Assembly: GCA_910580075.1 (NCBI GenBank)
Contig: CAJTVR010000043.1
Span: forward strand, 1 to 39,922
DNA length: 39,922 nt
Reading direction: 5' to 3'
From: an uncultured Eubacterium sp.
GTDB taxonomy: Bacteria > Bacillota > Clostridia > Lachnospirales > Lachnospiraceae
Positions 8,805 through 16,543 of this stretch are shown here, one piece after another. The notes beneath the pieces are model-generated. The model did not search any database, was not told the origin of the DNA, and saw only the letters and a list, made by a program, of their open reading frames with translations. Numbering within the stretch: the stretch's first letter is position 1; each line of letters begins with the position of its first letter. Made by a program: the position numbers and the translations under genes.

Positions 8805-9608
8805 TCAGGATACCAGATATGCTGCCAGATAATAAATGACAGGAGCTGTAAATATCACACTGTCAAAGCGGTCTAAAATACCGCCGTGTCCCGGTATCAG
8901 CGTTCCATAATCTTTAATCTCATAATTTCTCTTTATAGCTGACGCTGCCAGATCTCCTATCATAGATATAACCCCGCCGATTGTGCTGATTGCCGCCAGC
9001 AGAAAGATCTGTACTGTTGTGATGCCCATCTGTTCCTGAAACACAAAAGCATACAGAACAGTCAAAAGAAATGTACCGGCAAGTCCGCCTGCTGCGCCTT
9101 CCACTGATTTTTTCGGAGAAAGTACCGGAGACATCTTATGTTTTCCAAACTTCACGCCGACACAGTAAGCACAGGTATCGCAGCCCCAGGAACAAAGAAA
9201 AATCAGCCATACAATATACGCCCCGTTTTGCATTACCCTTGTCTGATAAATGCAGGAAAGCATGGCCGCTACATAAAAAATGCCAAAAAATACAGCCATG
9301 ATCTCTGATGCATGGTATTTGGGATAAGACAGCACATAAACTGCCAGCAGCAGAATCAAAACCCCGATAATATAAATCATGCGGTCTGGTATCCATGCAA
9401 AATATAAGTCTGCATAATAAATCACAGCCGCCAGATATCCGATTCCTGCAGCCGGGGTCCGCTCAATCTGATACACACGGTACAGCTCATACATGCCAGT
9501 AAGAGAGATGACGCCTGAAGCTGCCAGCAGCACTTCTCCTCCAGTCACAATCAGGACAAGAGCGGCCGCCACAAGCACAATGCCGCTTATAAGTCTTGTT
9601 TTAAACAT
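8805..9608 (-). CDS. cdsA: Phosphatidate cytidylyltransferase (CDP-diglyceride synthase)
   Basis: Integral membrane enzyme making CDP-diacylglycerol from phosphatidic acid and CTP, the branch point of phospholipid synthesis. Several hydrophobic helices run from the N-terminus. The C-terminal third has the family signature: KMSPVLSPKKSVEGAAGG followed by GDLAASAIKRNYEIKDYG and PGHGGILDRFDS. Length 267 is usual. The ATG has AGGAG upstream. It lies between uppS and dxr, so lipid-carrier and phospholipid synthesis are co-transcribed. Confidence 0.96.
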   Translation of the reverse strand: MFKTRLISGIVLVAAALVLIVTGGEVLLAASGVISLTGMYELYRVYQIERTPAAGIGYLAAVIYYADLYFAWIPDRMIYIIGVLILLLAVYVLSYPKYHASEIMAVFFGIFYVAAMLSCIYQTRVMQNGAYIVWLIFLCSWGCDTCAYCVGVKFGKHKMSPVLSPKKSVEGAAGGLAGTFLLTVLYAFVFQEQMGITTVQIFLLAAISTIGGVISMIGDLAASAIKRNYEIKDYGTLIPGHGGILDRFDSVIFTAPVIYYLAAYLVS

Positions 9609-9638
9609 ATCTGCTCCTTTTATACCTTTTCCATAACT

Positions 9639-10340
9639 TTATATTCCGCCAAATCTGCGGTCTCTGTTCTGGTACGCCTCTACCGCTTTCTTTAATTCAG
9701 CTTCGTCAAAATCCGGCCACGGAATGTCTGTAAAATACAATTCGCTGTAGGCTGACTGCCAGAGCAGATAGTTGGAGAGCCGCTGCTCCCCGCTGGTACG
9801 GATGACAAGATCGGGATCCGGAATACCGGAAGTATCCAGATATGAGGAAAAAAGCTCCTCTGAAATGTTGTCTTCTGACAGTCTGCCGGCCTGAATTTCC
9901 TTTGTTATTTTTTTCATGGCACGTACCATTTCATCCCTGCTTCCGTAATTTAGAGCAATCTGAAAATTAAAGCCGTCATACCTGGCAGATACTTCTTCCA
10001 GTTCCAGAATCTGCTCCTGCAGCTTTGGCGTCAGACGGGTAATATCGCCTAACACACGTACCCGCATATTATTTTTCTTAGCCGTTTTCAGGCATGTTTT
10101 CATATAGCTGCCCAAAAGGCGCATCAGCTCGTCGACTTCAGACTGCGGGCGGCTCCAGTTTTCCGTCGAAAATGCATATACGGTAAGATATTTTATGCCC
10201 ATATGTCCTGCGATATCACATATCTTTTCAACGTTTTTTGCACCCATAGTATGCCCGTAATTGCGCGGCATTCCCTTGCTTTTTGCCCATCTTCCGTTTC
10301 CATCTAAAATAATCGCTACATGCTGCGGTATATTCATCAT
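9639..10340 (-). CDS. uppS: Isoprenyl (di-trans,poly-cis-undecaprenyl) diphosphate synthase
   Basis: Cis-prenyltransferase that extends FPP with IPP to the C55 carrier used in peptidoglycan and wall polymer export. The catalytic start HVAIILDGNGRWAKSKG (D13 binds magnesium-diphosphate) and the C-terminal RTSGEQRLSNYLLWQSAY with ELYFTDIPWPDF are textbook motifs. Length 233 is normal. Two ATG codons are adjacent at the start, with GGAAGG upstream. A hairpin lies between frr and this gene. Confidence 0.97.
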   Translation of the reverse strand: MMNIPQHVAIILDGNGRWAKSKGMPRNYGHTMGAKNVEKICDIAGHMGIKYLTVYAFSTENWSRPQSEVDELMRLLGSYMKTCLKTAKKNNMRVRVLGDITRLTPKLQEQILELEEVSARYDGFNFQIALNYGSRDEMVRAMKKITKEIQAGRLSEDNISEELFSSYLDTSGIPDPDLVIRTSGEQRLSNYLLWQSAYSELYFTDIPWPDFDEAELKKAVEAYQNRDRRFGGI

Positions 10341-10365
10341 TGATTATATATTCCTTCCCATAAGC

Positions 10366-10395
10366 AAAAGGGAACATCGCCGCGGCTATGTTCCC
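10366..10395 (-). terminator. Hairpin with short U-run between frr and uppS
   Basis: On the minus strand GGGAACAT (10395-10388) pairs perfectly with ATGTTCCC (10377-10370), the loop contains the self-complementary GCCGCGGC, and TTTT follows. It could act as a leaky terminator or attenuator that lowers transcription of uppS and later genes relative to frr. The U-run is short, so full termination is unlikely. Confidence 0.55.
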
Positions 10396-10404
10396 CGATT
10401 ATCG

Positions 10405-10959
10405 CTAAACAGTCATAATTTCCTTCGTTTTATCTTCCACCGCTTTGTCTACTTCGGCAATATATTTGTCCGTCATCTTCTGGATGCTGGTTTCTAACTC
10501 CTTAATCTCATCCTCGGATATATCTTCTTTCTTACCAAGTTTTTTAAATGCGTCATTTGCATCACGCCTGATATTGCGGACTGCGACCTTTGCAGCCTCG
10601 CCTTTTTTCTTAATATCCTTTGCAAGCTCCTTACGTCTTTCCTCTGTCAGTTCTGGAAATACAAGGCGGATCATTTTGCCGTCATTTGTTGGATTGATTC
10701 CAAGATCTGAAGTAAGGATTGCCTTTTCGATGACTTTGACCATCGAAGGCTCCCATGGCTGAATCTGAATCATTCTCGGCTCCGGCACGGATACGTTTGC
10801 AGCCTGCTGAATCGGGGTCGGTGTGCCGTAATAATCTACCCGCAGTTTATCCAATACATGCGGATTCGCTCTCCCGGCACGGATACTGCCAAACTCCTCC
10901 TGCAGATTCCGCATCGTTTTTTGCATTTTATCATCATACTGAACTATTCTGTCGTCCAT
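10405..10959 (-). CDS. frr: Ribosome recycling factor
   Basis: Splits post-termination ribosomes together with EF-G. The sequence shows the family pattern: an N-terminal helix with MQKTMRNLQEEFGSIRAGRA, the beta-rich domain around YYGTPTPIQQAANVSVPEP, then the long helices with RKELAKDIKKKGEAAKVAVR. Length 184 against a usual 185. The ATG has AGGAGGGG upstream. It lies downstream of pyrH, the near-universal neighbour. Confidence 0.98.
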   Translation of the reverse strand: MDDRIVQYDDKMQKTMRNLQEEFGSIRAGRANPHVLDKLRVDYYGTPTPIQQAANVSVPEPRMIQIQPWEPSMVKVIEKAILTSDLGINPTNDGKMIRLVFPELTEERRKELAKDIKKKGEAAKVAVRNIRRDANDAFKKLGKKEDISEDEIKELETSIQKMTDKYIAEVDKAVEDKTKEIMTV

Positions 10960-10979
10960 AAAAACCCCTCCTCACTCTG

Positions 10980-11015
10980 AAACGGAATGCCGCGCTCTGC
11001 CGGACTCTTCCGTTT
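10980..11015. other. Inverted repeat in the pyrH-frr spacer
   Basis: AAACGGAA at 10980-10987 is the perfect reverse complement of TTCCGTTT at 11008-11015; the 20-base loop can form an inner CCG/CGG pair. On the minus strand it lies about ten bases before the frr Shine-Dalgarno sequence and has no U-tract. A role in frr translation or mRNA stability is possible but unproven. Confidence 0.5.
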
Positions 11016-11032
11016 CCTCAATTAATGAAACG

Positions 11033-11731
11033 TTATACCGTAATCACAGTCCCGTTGAAATTACCGCTGATTGCCCTGACAATACTGTCTGGCTCATTCA
11101 GGCTGAATACATACATCGGCATTTTATGTTCCATGCACATAATCGAAGCAGTGAGGTCAACAACTGCCAGTTTCTTATCAATCACTTCGTCAATGGACAG
11201 TCTGTCATAACGGACAGCATCCGGGTTCAGTTTCGGGTCACTGTCATATACGCCGTCTACCGCTTTTGCTAACAGCATGCAGTCTGCTTCAATTTCCACA
11301 GCCCGCAGTACCGCTGCCGTATCCGTGGAAAAATACGGATGCCCGGTCCCTCCGGCAAAAAAAACTGTCATATTGTGTTCAAAATATTTACTGGCACGGT
11401 CTTTTGAAAATAATTTTGTAAAAGACCCGCACTCAAAAGGTGTCAGGATATTTGTCTTCATTCCTTCTGAGCGAAAGATTTCAGACACATAAATGCTGTT
11501 CATCACCGTTGCCAGCATGCCTATCTGGTCTGCTTTTGTACGGTCAATGGCATCGCTGGTACGTCCGCGCCAGAAATTGCCTCCGCCGATTACAATCCCT
11601 GTCTGTATACCGTCGTCCGTCAGCTTTTTTACCTGCTTTGCGACTCCTCTTACGGTAGCTTCGTCAAAACCTGTCTTTTTCTCACCTGCTAAGGCTTCTC
11701 CGCTCAATTTCAACAGAACTCTTTTCATCAT
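11033..11731 (-). CDS. pyrH: UMP kinase
   Basis: Bacterial amino-acid-kinase-fold UMP kinase, converting UMP to UDP with ATP in pyrimidine nucleotide synthesis. It begins MMKRVLLKLSGEALAGEK, has the glycine-rich GIVIGGGNFWRGRTSD, and the later AKAVDGVYDSDPKLNPDA that contacts nucleotide. Length 232 is standard. The start is a double ATG three bases after the bactofilin stop, with AAAGG in the bactofilin end. In most relatives rpsB-tsf comes before pyrH; here a bactofilin gene does. Confidence 0.97.
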   Translation of the reverse strand: MMKRVLLKLSGEALAGEKKTGFDEATVRGVAKQVKKLTDDGIQTGIVIGGGNFWRGRTSDAIDRTKADQIGMLATVMNSIYVSEIFRSEGMKTNILTPFECGSFTKLFSKDRASKYFEHNMTVFFAGGTGHPYFSTDTAAVLRAVEIEADCMLLAKAVDGVYDSDPKLNPDAVRYDRLSIDEVIDKKLAVVDLTASIMCMEHKMPMYVFSLNEPDSIVRAISGNFNGTVITV

Positions 11732-11734
11732 CTA

Positions 11735-12940
11735 TTACTTGCCTTTCTTGTTTTCCCCAAACAGGCTGTCTACATCGATATCTGCATAACACTGTGAACA
11801 GAAACCTTCGATAACGGCACCGTTATTAATCTGTACAGACCTGGACTTGATATTCCCGACAATAACAGCAGAAGTATCTACAACTACCGGTCCCTGAACA
11901 TCAATATCACCTTTTACTGCGCCGGCAATAACAGCAGAAGTTGCAGCAATATTTCCTACAACAACGGAGCCAAGACCGATTTTAACTGTACCTGTGCTCA
12001 TAATTTCTCCTTCGATCTTCGCTGCATCCGAAAAAACTTCAGAAGAAGAGCTGTTTCCTTTAATTGTACCTGTCACTTCCAGCTTGCCGTTACACTGTAC
12101 ATTTCCTTCTACACGGCCGCTGATGCTGAAAGATCCTGTTGTAGACAGATTACCCTTGATTGTTGTTCCGTTTGTAATGATGGATACTTCATCGGTAACC
12201 TCTAATGCATCTGTAGACAGATCCTCATCCATAGCTGCTGCTTCATTCATCAATTCCTCGTTCATTGGTATTTCCTCCTTAATTGTTGTACTTGTTATCA
12301 TATTTTCATTATTGTGGAAAGCATTGTTCACTGCAGGCTCTGGCTGCTGTTTTGGCTGCTGTACCGGCTGCGGACGCTGCTGCTTTGGCTGCTGCACCGG
12401 CTGTGGACGCTGCTGTCTTATCTGGGACGGCACCGGCTGGGAATGCTGCTGTTTTGGCTGCTGTACCGGTTTTGGCTGCGCTGCTGGTTCCGGTTCTTTT
12501 ACCGGTTCGCTGACTGGCTGGCTCACTCTTTTTTCCAGTTCTTCATCTTTTTCCAAAACCGTATCAAACTGGCTGATCATTGCCTCAACTTTTTCTGCCC
12601 TGGTCGGTTTTTCCTTCGGCGTTTCTTTCGCCTTTTCCTTAGAAGCTTCCGATACTTTCTGCTGCGCAGCCGGTTCTTTTGCCGGTTTTGGCTTTTCCGG
12701 CTCTAATACTGGTTCTTCCGGTTCGAGTTTTACATGCTTCACCTCTTCAGGCGTATCCACATGCTCAAGCAAACCGTCGAGCTTTGATAATTCGGATTCG
12801 ATATCCAGGTCTCCTTCCAGGGTATTTACCATCATCTCCGGAGACTCTTCCAGCTCGTCATCAAGTTCCAGGTCATCTCCCGGCAAAAGCTCATTTACCG
12901 CCAAAGACAGGTCATCCTTGAAATCTTTAAAAAAACTCAT
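11735..12940 (-). CDS. Bactofilin family (polymer-forming cytoskeletal) protein with long disordered N-terminus
   Basis: Residues about 250-385 form a bactofilin (DUF583) right-handed beta-helix, visible as short repeats such as TIKGNLSTTGSFSISGRVEGNVQCNGKLEV and VVVGNIAATSAVIAGAVKGDIDVQG read in pieces of about 17 residues. Bactofilins assemble without nucleotide into filaments that scaffold cell-wall enzymes. The first 230 residues are unusual: acidic and helical (1-70), then Pro/Glu/Lys-rich, then a Gln/Pro repeat (about 155-205). The tail has two cysteines (FCSQC). The ATG has GGAGG upstream. The preceding gene is a wall polysaccharide deacetylase, which fits a wall-scaffold role, by inference. 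Confidence 0.85.
   Translation of the reverse strand: MSFFKDFKDDLSLAVNELLPGDDLELDDELEESPEMMVNTLEGDLDIESELSKLDGLLEHVDTPEEVKHVKLEPEEPVLEPEKPKPAKEPAAQQKVSEASKEKAKETPKEKPTRAEKVEAMISQFDTVLEKDEELEKRVSQPVSEPVKEPEPAAQPKPVQQPKQQHSQPVPSQIRQQRPQPVQQPKQQRPQPVQQPKQQPEPAVNNAFHNNENMITSTTIKEEIPMNEELMNEAAAMDEDLSTDALEVTDEVSIITNGTTIKGNLSTTGSFSISGRVEGNVQCNGKLEVTGTIKGNSSSSEVFSDAAKIEGEIMSTGTVKIGLGSVVVGNIAATSAVIAGAVKGDIDVQGPVVVDTSAVIVGNIKSRSVQINNGAVIEGFCSQCYADIDVDSLFGENKKGK
12341..12480 (-). repeat. 33-bp Gln/Pro repeat inside the bactofilin gene
   Basis: The coding sequence repeats an 11-residue unit of the type QQPKQQRPQPV, with two close copies and flanking diverged ones. The DNA is rich in CTG/CTGC triplets on the plus strand, so slippage could change its length. 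It encodes the flexible linker before the beta-helix. Confidence 0.7.
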
Positions 12941-12967
12941 CTCTTACCTCCATTTATCCGTATGTAG

Positions 12968-13987
12968 TCAGTCTTCCACACTTTCTGCTGAAACATGCTG
13001 TACAACCGTTGTTTTTTCATCAATCGGCAAAAGCTGCGCATCCATTGCCTGAATTTTCTCAATAATATCCGGCAGAGCCTCGACAGTTGCAGTCTTATTC
13101 GAAGCATCGTGCAGCAGCACAACTGACGTATGATACTTTACAACGTCTTTCATTACATTGTCAACCAGTTCCTGTGCTGAATAAGAATGACTGGATGCAT
13201 CCCCGCATTCCACATTCCAGTCAAAGTACGTGATGTCTTTTTTCTTCAAAACACGGATCAGTTCTTTCATATCGGTACTGCTGACCTGATTGCTGCTGCC
13301 TCCTGGAAAACGGTACAGACTGCAGTCCTGTCCGGTTACATCTAAAATCCGCTTTTTAATTTTCTCAAGATCTGTTTCAAATGCTTGTGCTGATTCATAT
13401 ATGGCATCGTACTTGTGCGAATAGGAATGCATGCCGATTGTATGTCCGCGTTTTACAATTTCCCGGTACATCTTAAGGGAAGCATTGTCCTCCCTGCCTG
13501 TCAGAAAAAAGGTCGCTTTCACATGATACCGGTCTAAAATATCAAGAATTTTTTCTGTATTTTTACTCGGTCCGTCATCAAAAGTCAGATATACTCTGGA
13601 CTCTTCTTTCCTGGATCTTTCGCCTTTATCTTTCTGTTTATCAGTATCCGTACTTTTTACAGACTGGCCAGACTGCAGTGCATCTTTAGAAAGTACCTGT
13701 TCAGTCTCTCTGGCTGATGATGCAGCGTCATATTTTTGGACTTTCTGGCTGCCAGAATCTTTCGGTGCCTGATTTTCCTGCTGGTCTACCTGCTGGCTGC
13801 GGATGGTATTTTCTGTAATAATGTCAATCTGTTCCTGCAGGGAATGGACTTTTGCGATCAGAGTCACAGAAATCAGCATCAGCGCCAGCAGCCAGGTAAT
13901 CAGCAGCCAGAGCATCCCCGTCTTTATACGCTGTACCCGTTTTTTGCGTTCCAGCCGGTCATTTAAACCTTGATTTTTATCGCTCAT
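12968..13987 (-). CDS. Membrane-anchored polysaccharide deacetylase (PgdA-like, NodB domain)
   Basis: Predicted extracytoplasmic carbohydrate esterase family 4 enzyme. A basic start and one membrane helix (about 26-47) are followed by a Gln/Ser/Asp/Lys-rich stalk (50-130) and the NodB domain. Motif 1 is YLTFDDGPSKNTEKIL (D137, D138), motif 2 is HTIGMHSYSHKYD with its zinc histidines, and motif 3 is RFPGGSSNQ. VVLLHDAS near the end supplies the late histidine. It probably removes acetyl groups from peptidoglycan GlcNAc, but other polysaccharides are possible. It is the first gene of the operon and has an extended -10 promoter upstream. Confidence 0.88.
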   Translation of the reverse strand: MSDKNQGLNDRLERKKRVQRIKTGMLWLLITWLLALMLISVTLIAKVHSLQEQIDIITENTIRSQQVDQQENQAPKDSGSQKVQKYDAASSARETEQVLSKDALQSGQSVKSTDTDKQKDKGERSRKEESRVYLTFDDGPSKNTEKILDILDRYHVKATFFLTGREDNASLKMYREIVKRGHTIGMHSYSHKYDAIYESAQAFETDLEKIKKRILDVTGQDCSLYRFPGGSSNQVSSTDMKELIRVLKKKDITYFDWNVECGDASSHSYSAQELVDNVMKDVVKYHTSVVLLHDASNKTATVEALPDIIEKIQAMDAQLLPIDEKTTVVQHVSAESVED

Positions 13988-14025
13988 TCAATTTTCCCAG
14001 CCCCCTGGTCACTATTATCCAAATA

Positions 14026-14034
14026 ATTGTATCA
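14026..14034 (-). promoter_or_regulatory. Extended -10 promoter before the deacetylase gene
   Basis: The minus strand reads TGATACAAT, that is TG-N-TACAAT, a sigma-A extended -10 with five of six matches to TATAAT. No good -35 lies 17 bases upstream. It is about 40 bases before the ATG and is the best candidate for the start of the long housekeeping operon. Confidence 0.5.
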
Positions 14035-14402
14035 TATTTGTTTCATAATGAGTATGACTTTTTTGATTTATATTGTTGTTTTTTTGGATTGTATTTGTAT
14101 TTTTTACAGTTTTTTTGTTATTCCGCTTTTTATTTTCTGATATTTTGGGTAATTTTCAGATTATTACAGGGCTGTATACCTTTCGCATATAGTATAGCAT
14201 GTGTAATAGAAATTGTCATTATGAAAAATTTTCTTTTAGCATGAAAATCTATAGGCAGGACACATGAAATATAAGCAGAGAGTTTGTGCAGAAAAACATG
14301 CGCAGCGCAATGTTCAAAAAGCAAAGAAGCTGAAATGTCTCCAGACTGGATAAACAGGGGCTAAAGAAATTTTTAGAAAGCCGTACTTTTTCAGATGTAA
14401 AA
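14035..14402. other. AT-rich spacer with possible small plus-strand remnant
   Basis: No convincing gene. Poly-T stretches fill 14050-14130. On the plus strand a 29-codon frame starts at 14264 (MKYKQRVCAEKHAQRNVQKA...). A second frame, open from 14334 to the TAA at 14454-14456, continues with lysine-rich, protein-like sequence (GLKKFLESRTFSDVKGLPHL). The two would join by a frameshift near 14330, so a decayed small gene is possible. A plausible plus-strand -10 (TATAGT) lies near 14193. This is weak evidence. Confidence 0.25.
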
Positions 14403-14492
14403 GGGCTGCCGCACTTAGCTAAACATATACAGGATATCGTAAAACGATTAAACTAACTATATCCTGTACCCGTTTTCTTCGTGCGTCAGCCC
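14403..14492 (-). terminator. Nested double hairpin after the Lys/Glu-rich gene
   Basis: The outer stem GGGCTGCCGCAC (14403-14414) pairs with GTGCGTCAGCCC (14481-14492) with one mismatch. The inner stem TACAGGATAT (14428-14437) pairs perfectly with ATATCCTGTA (14459-14468). A small TCGT/ACGA pair fits in the loop. On the minus strand it starts nine bases after the stop codon of the upstream gene and is followed by TTTT. GC-rich stems beginning GGGCTG..CGCA are common terminators in this family. The inner stem is unusual. Confidence 0.65.
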
Positions 14493-14501
14493 CATTTCCT
14501 G

Positions 14502-15518
14502 CTACAAAAGTTCGTCTATTTTGATGCCTTTTAAGTCTTCTGCAGCCAGATTCATTTTCATCATCAGGTCTGAAACTTCCTGTTTGATGTCTTTGCGCGC
14601 CTGATCCATCTTAAGCATTGCTTCCGTGACAGGATCTGCAATAACAGAATCTGTTTCGCTGTCTGAACGGTCTTTTTCTCTCTCTGCTTTTTCCGGATTC
14701 GCAAGTGCTTCCATTTCTTCCCTGCGCTCTTTTGCTTCTTCGAGTTTTTCTTTCTCTTCCTTCTTTTCTTCTTTTTTCTCTTCTGCTTTTTCGAGCTCTT
14801 CTTCGAACTTCTCATCTACATGGTCAACAGCTTCATCCTGGAGCATGCCGATAATTTCTTTGCTGGCACTTTCTAAGATTTTATCTGCATTAACTGCCGC
14901 TTCAACCATTGGATGATGTTTCAGGCGTTCATGTGCCATAGAACGGATTACAGCATTTTCTTCTATGATTCCCTTCTGGGCGTCCTGAATAACCTTATTA
15001 TGCGGCCCTTTAAATCCATTCAGCCTGAGGGCACGCTGCTGGTATTCGGTATAGCCTCCGGCCTTTCCATCCATAAGCAGCTCAAAAGCCCTTTCGGCTT
15101 CTTCATCGGACATTTCAGCATTCTGGCTGAGTTTTTCTAATATTTCCAGGTCTTTTTGTTCCTGGCTGTCCGCTTCCACGCCATACTCTAAACGGAGTTT
15201 TTCCTTTTCTTCATCAATCTCACGGATTTTCTGCTTTGCTTCGCCCATTTCATCCTGATAACGGCTGATCGCGTCCTCACGCTCTTTAAATTCGCTGTCA
15301 ATTTTGCGTTCGCTGTCAAATGTATCACTGACCATTTTATAGGCCTGTTTTTTTGCTAACGCACGTTTTTGTTCAATGGGATCAGGCTGGCTATTCTGAA
15401 AGGGAAGGACTCCTGCTGCACCGGCACGCTGTTTTCTGCCAAACATATCGACAGCTTCGCGTCCTCCAAAAGGAGTGCTGATTCCGGCAAATATTGTAAG
15501 ATTCTGATCTAGTTTCAT
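14502..15518 (-). CDS. Lys/Glu-rich coiled-coil protein of unknown function
   Basis: I do not recognise the family. The 338-residue product has a short Gly/Phe-rich start (FAGISTPFGGREAVDMFGRK), no signal peptide or membrane helix, and long charged helices. A first coiled coil spans about 55-115 (REDAISRYQDEMGEAKQKI), followed by a central helical part about 120-220 and an extreme Glu/Lys tract about 225-270 (EEKKEEKKEEKEKLEEAKE). It ends in a helical tail. The ATG at 15518 is preferred because AAGGAAG is well spaced from it; GTG at 15527 and ATG at 15524 are alternatives. It is third in the gene set headed by the SigD-type promoter, so an exported, appendage-linked or motility-linked role is possible, by inference from context only. 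Confidence 0.7.
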   Translation of the reverse strand: MKLDQNLTIFAGISTPFGGREAVDMFGRKQRAGAAGVLPFQNSQPDPIEQKRALAKKQAYKMVSDTFDSERKIDSEFKEREDAISRYQDEMGEAKQKIREIDEEKEKLRLEYGVEADSQEQKDLEILEKLSQNAEMSDEEAERAFELLMDGKAGGYTEYQQRALRLNGFKGPHNKVIQDAQKGIIEENAVIRSMAHERLKHHPMVEAAVNADKILESASKEIIGMLQDEAVDHVDEKFEEELEKAEEKKEEKKEEKEKLEEAKERREEMEALANPEKAEREKDRSDSETDSVIADPVTEAMLKMDQARKDIKQEVSDLMMKMNLAAEDLKGIKIDELL

Positions 15519-15540
15519 ATCCATCACTTCCTTATCTTAA

Positions 15541-15571
15541 CCAGGCTGCGCTGGAATTTCTGCCAGCCTGG
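15541..15571. other. Hairpin between the DUF6033-like and coiled-coil genes
   Basis: CCAGGCTG (15541-15548) pairs with CAGCCTGG (15564-15571) around a 15-base loop. On the minus strand it lies in the spacer just before the coiled-coil gene. No U-tract follows, so it may set transcript stability or relative expression of the two genes. Confidence 0.45.
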
Positions 15572-15589
15572 CATTTGGGGCAGTTCTTT

Positions 15590-16402
15590 TTACCATGCTG
15601 CATCAAAATTCCAGCCAACCTGACGCTCTTTATCTGAGAATACCTGGTTGCTTCTGTAATTAAACATCATATCGTTAATCTTACGAAGCAGTTCTTCCGC
15701 GGAAGATGCCGTAATTGTTTCCGTATTTTTGTCTTCCTTCATGGATGCTTTTTTGTCGTCCTCAGCTTTCTGCGTGCGTGCGTCTTCCGCACGTTTTTTC
15801 TCTTCTGCCTTTTTATCTTTCTTCTTTTCTTCTGCTTTCTTTTCCTGTTTTTTGTGGATGCGGTCTTTCTGTGCTGCTAAAGACTTGTCAATCACTGCAA
15901 AGAACGAGGTTGTGCCGTTGCTGTTTACCTGCATGCCAAACCCTTTGACTGCCGAATTATTTCCAAGGCTTTTGGTAAGCTGCGGAAGCTGTGTGGCCGC
16001 GCTGCTGATTTTTGATTCATACAGATTTCTGTAAGCCTCATCTTCTGCCATTCTCTCGATTTTTTCTTCATCAATTAAAACGACCATACGGTTTGGATTC
16101 GCAAATCTGCCGGCGTTCGCCTGTGCCTGTTCTTTCATATCGCTGCTAACGAGAATGAAATCCATATTCGCATATTTCTTTTTCAGCTGTTCGTAATATT
16201 TCATTCCTTTCTCGCTCAGCTCCGGCGCGCCGATCGTTCTTCCTGATGTTACCTTCGAAGTCTTTTTCTCATTCGAAGCCTGAGACGCAGCCTGCATGTC
16301 TGAAGTCTGATTTGTTTTTGCTGTCTTTGTATTCCGCGCAGCATTAGACTGTGCAGTATAACCGGACGCAATGCTCATTTCTGTCTGTGCAATTGTGTTC
16401 AT
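15590..16402 (-). CDS. DUF6033-like protein of unknown function
   Basis: A 270-residue product. The start at 16402 is supported by AGGAGGAG seven bases upstream, although the frame is open 19 codons further. It has a Thr/Ser/Ala/Gln-rich N-terminus (about 1-60), then a folded-looking core with ISEKGMKYYEQL-type start (LSEKGMKYYEQLKKKYANMD), FILVSSDMKEQAQAN, MVVLIDEEKIERMAEDE and TSFFAVIDKSLAAQKDR. A Lys/Glu/Ala tract follows (about 195-240), and it ends with SAEELLRKINDM and the aromatic tail QVGWNFDAAW. The core and tail resemble DUF6033 proteins common in Lachnospiraceae; this is recall, not a search. There is no signal peptide. It lies between the FliD-C-like gene and the coiled-coil gene. 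Confidence 0.65.
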   Translation of the reverse strand: MNTIAQTEMSIASGYTAQSNAARNTKTAKTNQTSDMQAASQASNEKKTSKVTSGRTIGAPELSEKGMKYYEQLKKKYANMDFILVSSDMKEQAQANAGRFANPNRMVVLIDEEKIERMAEDEAYRNLYESKISSAATQLPQLTKSLGNNSAVKGFGMQVNSNGTTSFFAVIDKSLAAQKDRIHKKQEKKAEEKKKDKKAEEKKRAEDARTQKAEDDKKASMKEDKNTETITASSAEELLRKINDMMFNYRSNQVFSDKERQVGWNFDAAW

Positions 16403-16442
16403 AGTCTCTCCTCCTTGAAATAATATGAAATTCCTTTTATAT

Positions 16443-16471
16443 ATAAAGCAGTCAGGCATCGCCTGCTTTAT
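16443..16471. other. Hairpin between the FliD-C-like and DUF6033-like genes
   Basis: ATAAAGCAG (16443-16451) pairs perfectly with CTGCTTTAT (16463-16471) around an 11-base loop, in the spacer 41 bases before the DUF6033-like start. The minus strand then reads ATATAAAAGG, too few U residues for a strong terminator. It may reduce read-through so that the first gene is expressed more. Confidence 0.45.
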
Positions 16472-16543
16472 ACCGCTATGTACCAGTACACGGTTGAAAA
16501 CTTCTAAATAATAACGTAAAGTGTGTGCCGCACCCAGACAGAA

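Noticed and set aside
11994..13052. 352-codon plus-strand frame opposite bactofilin
   Set aside because: Antisense shadow of the bactofilin gene; its Cys/Gly/Ser-rich composition mirrors the Gln/Pro/Lys repeats on the real strand.
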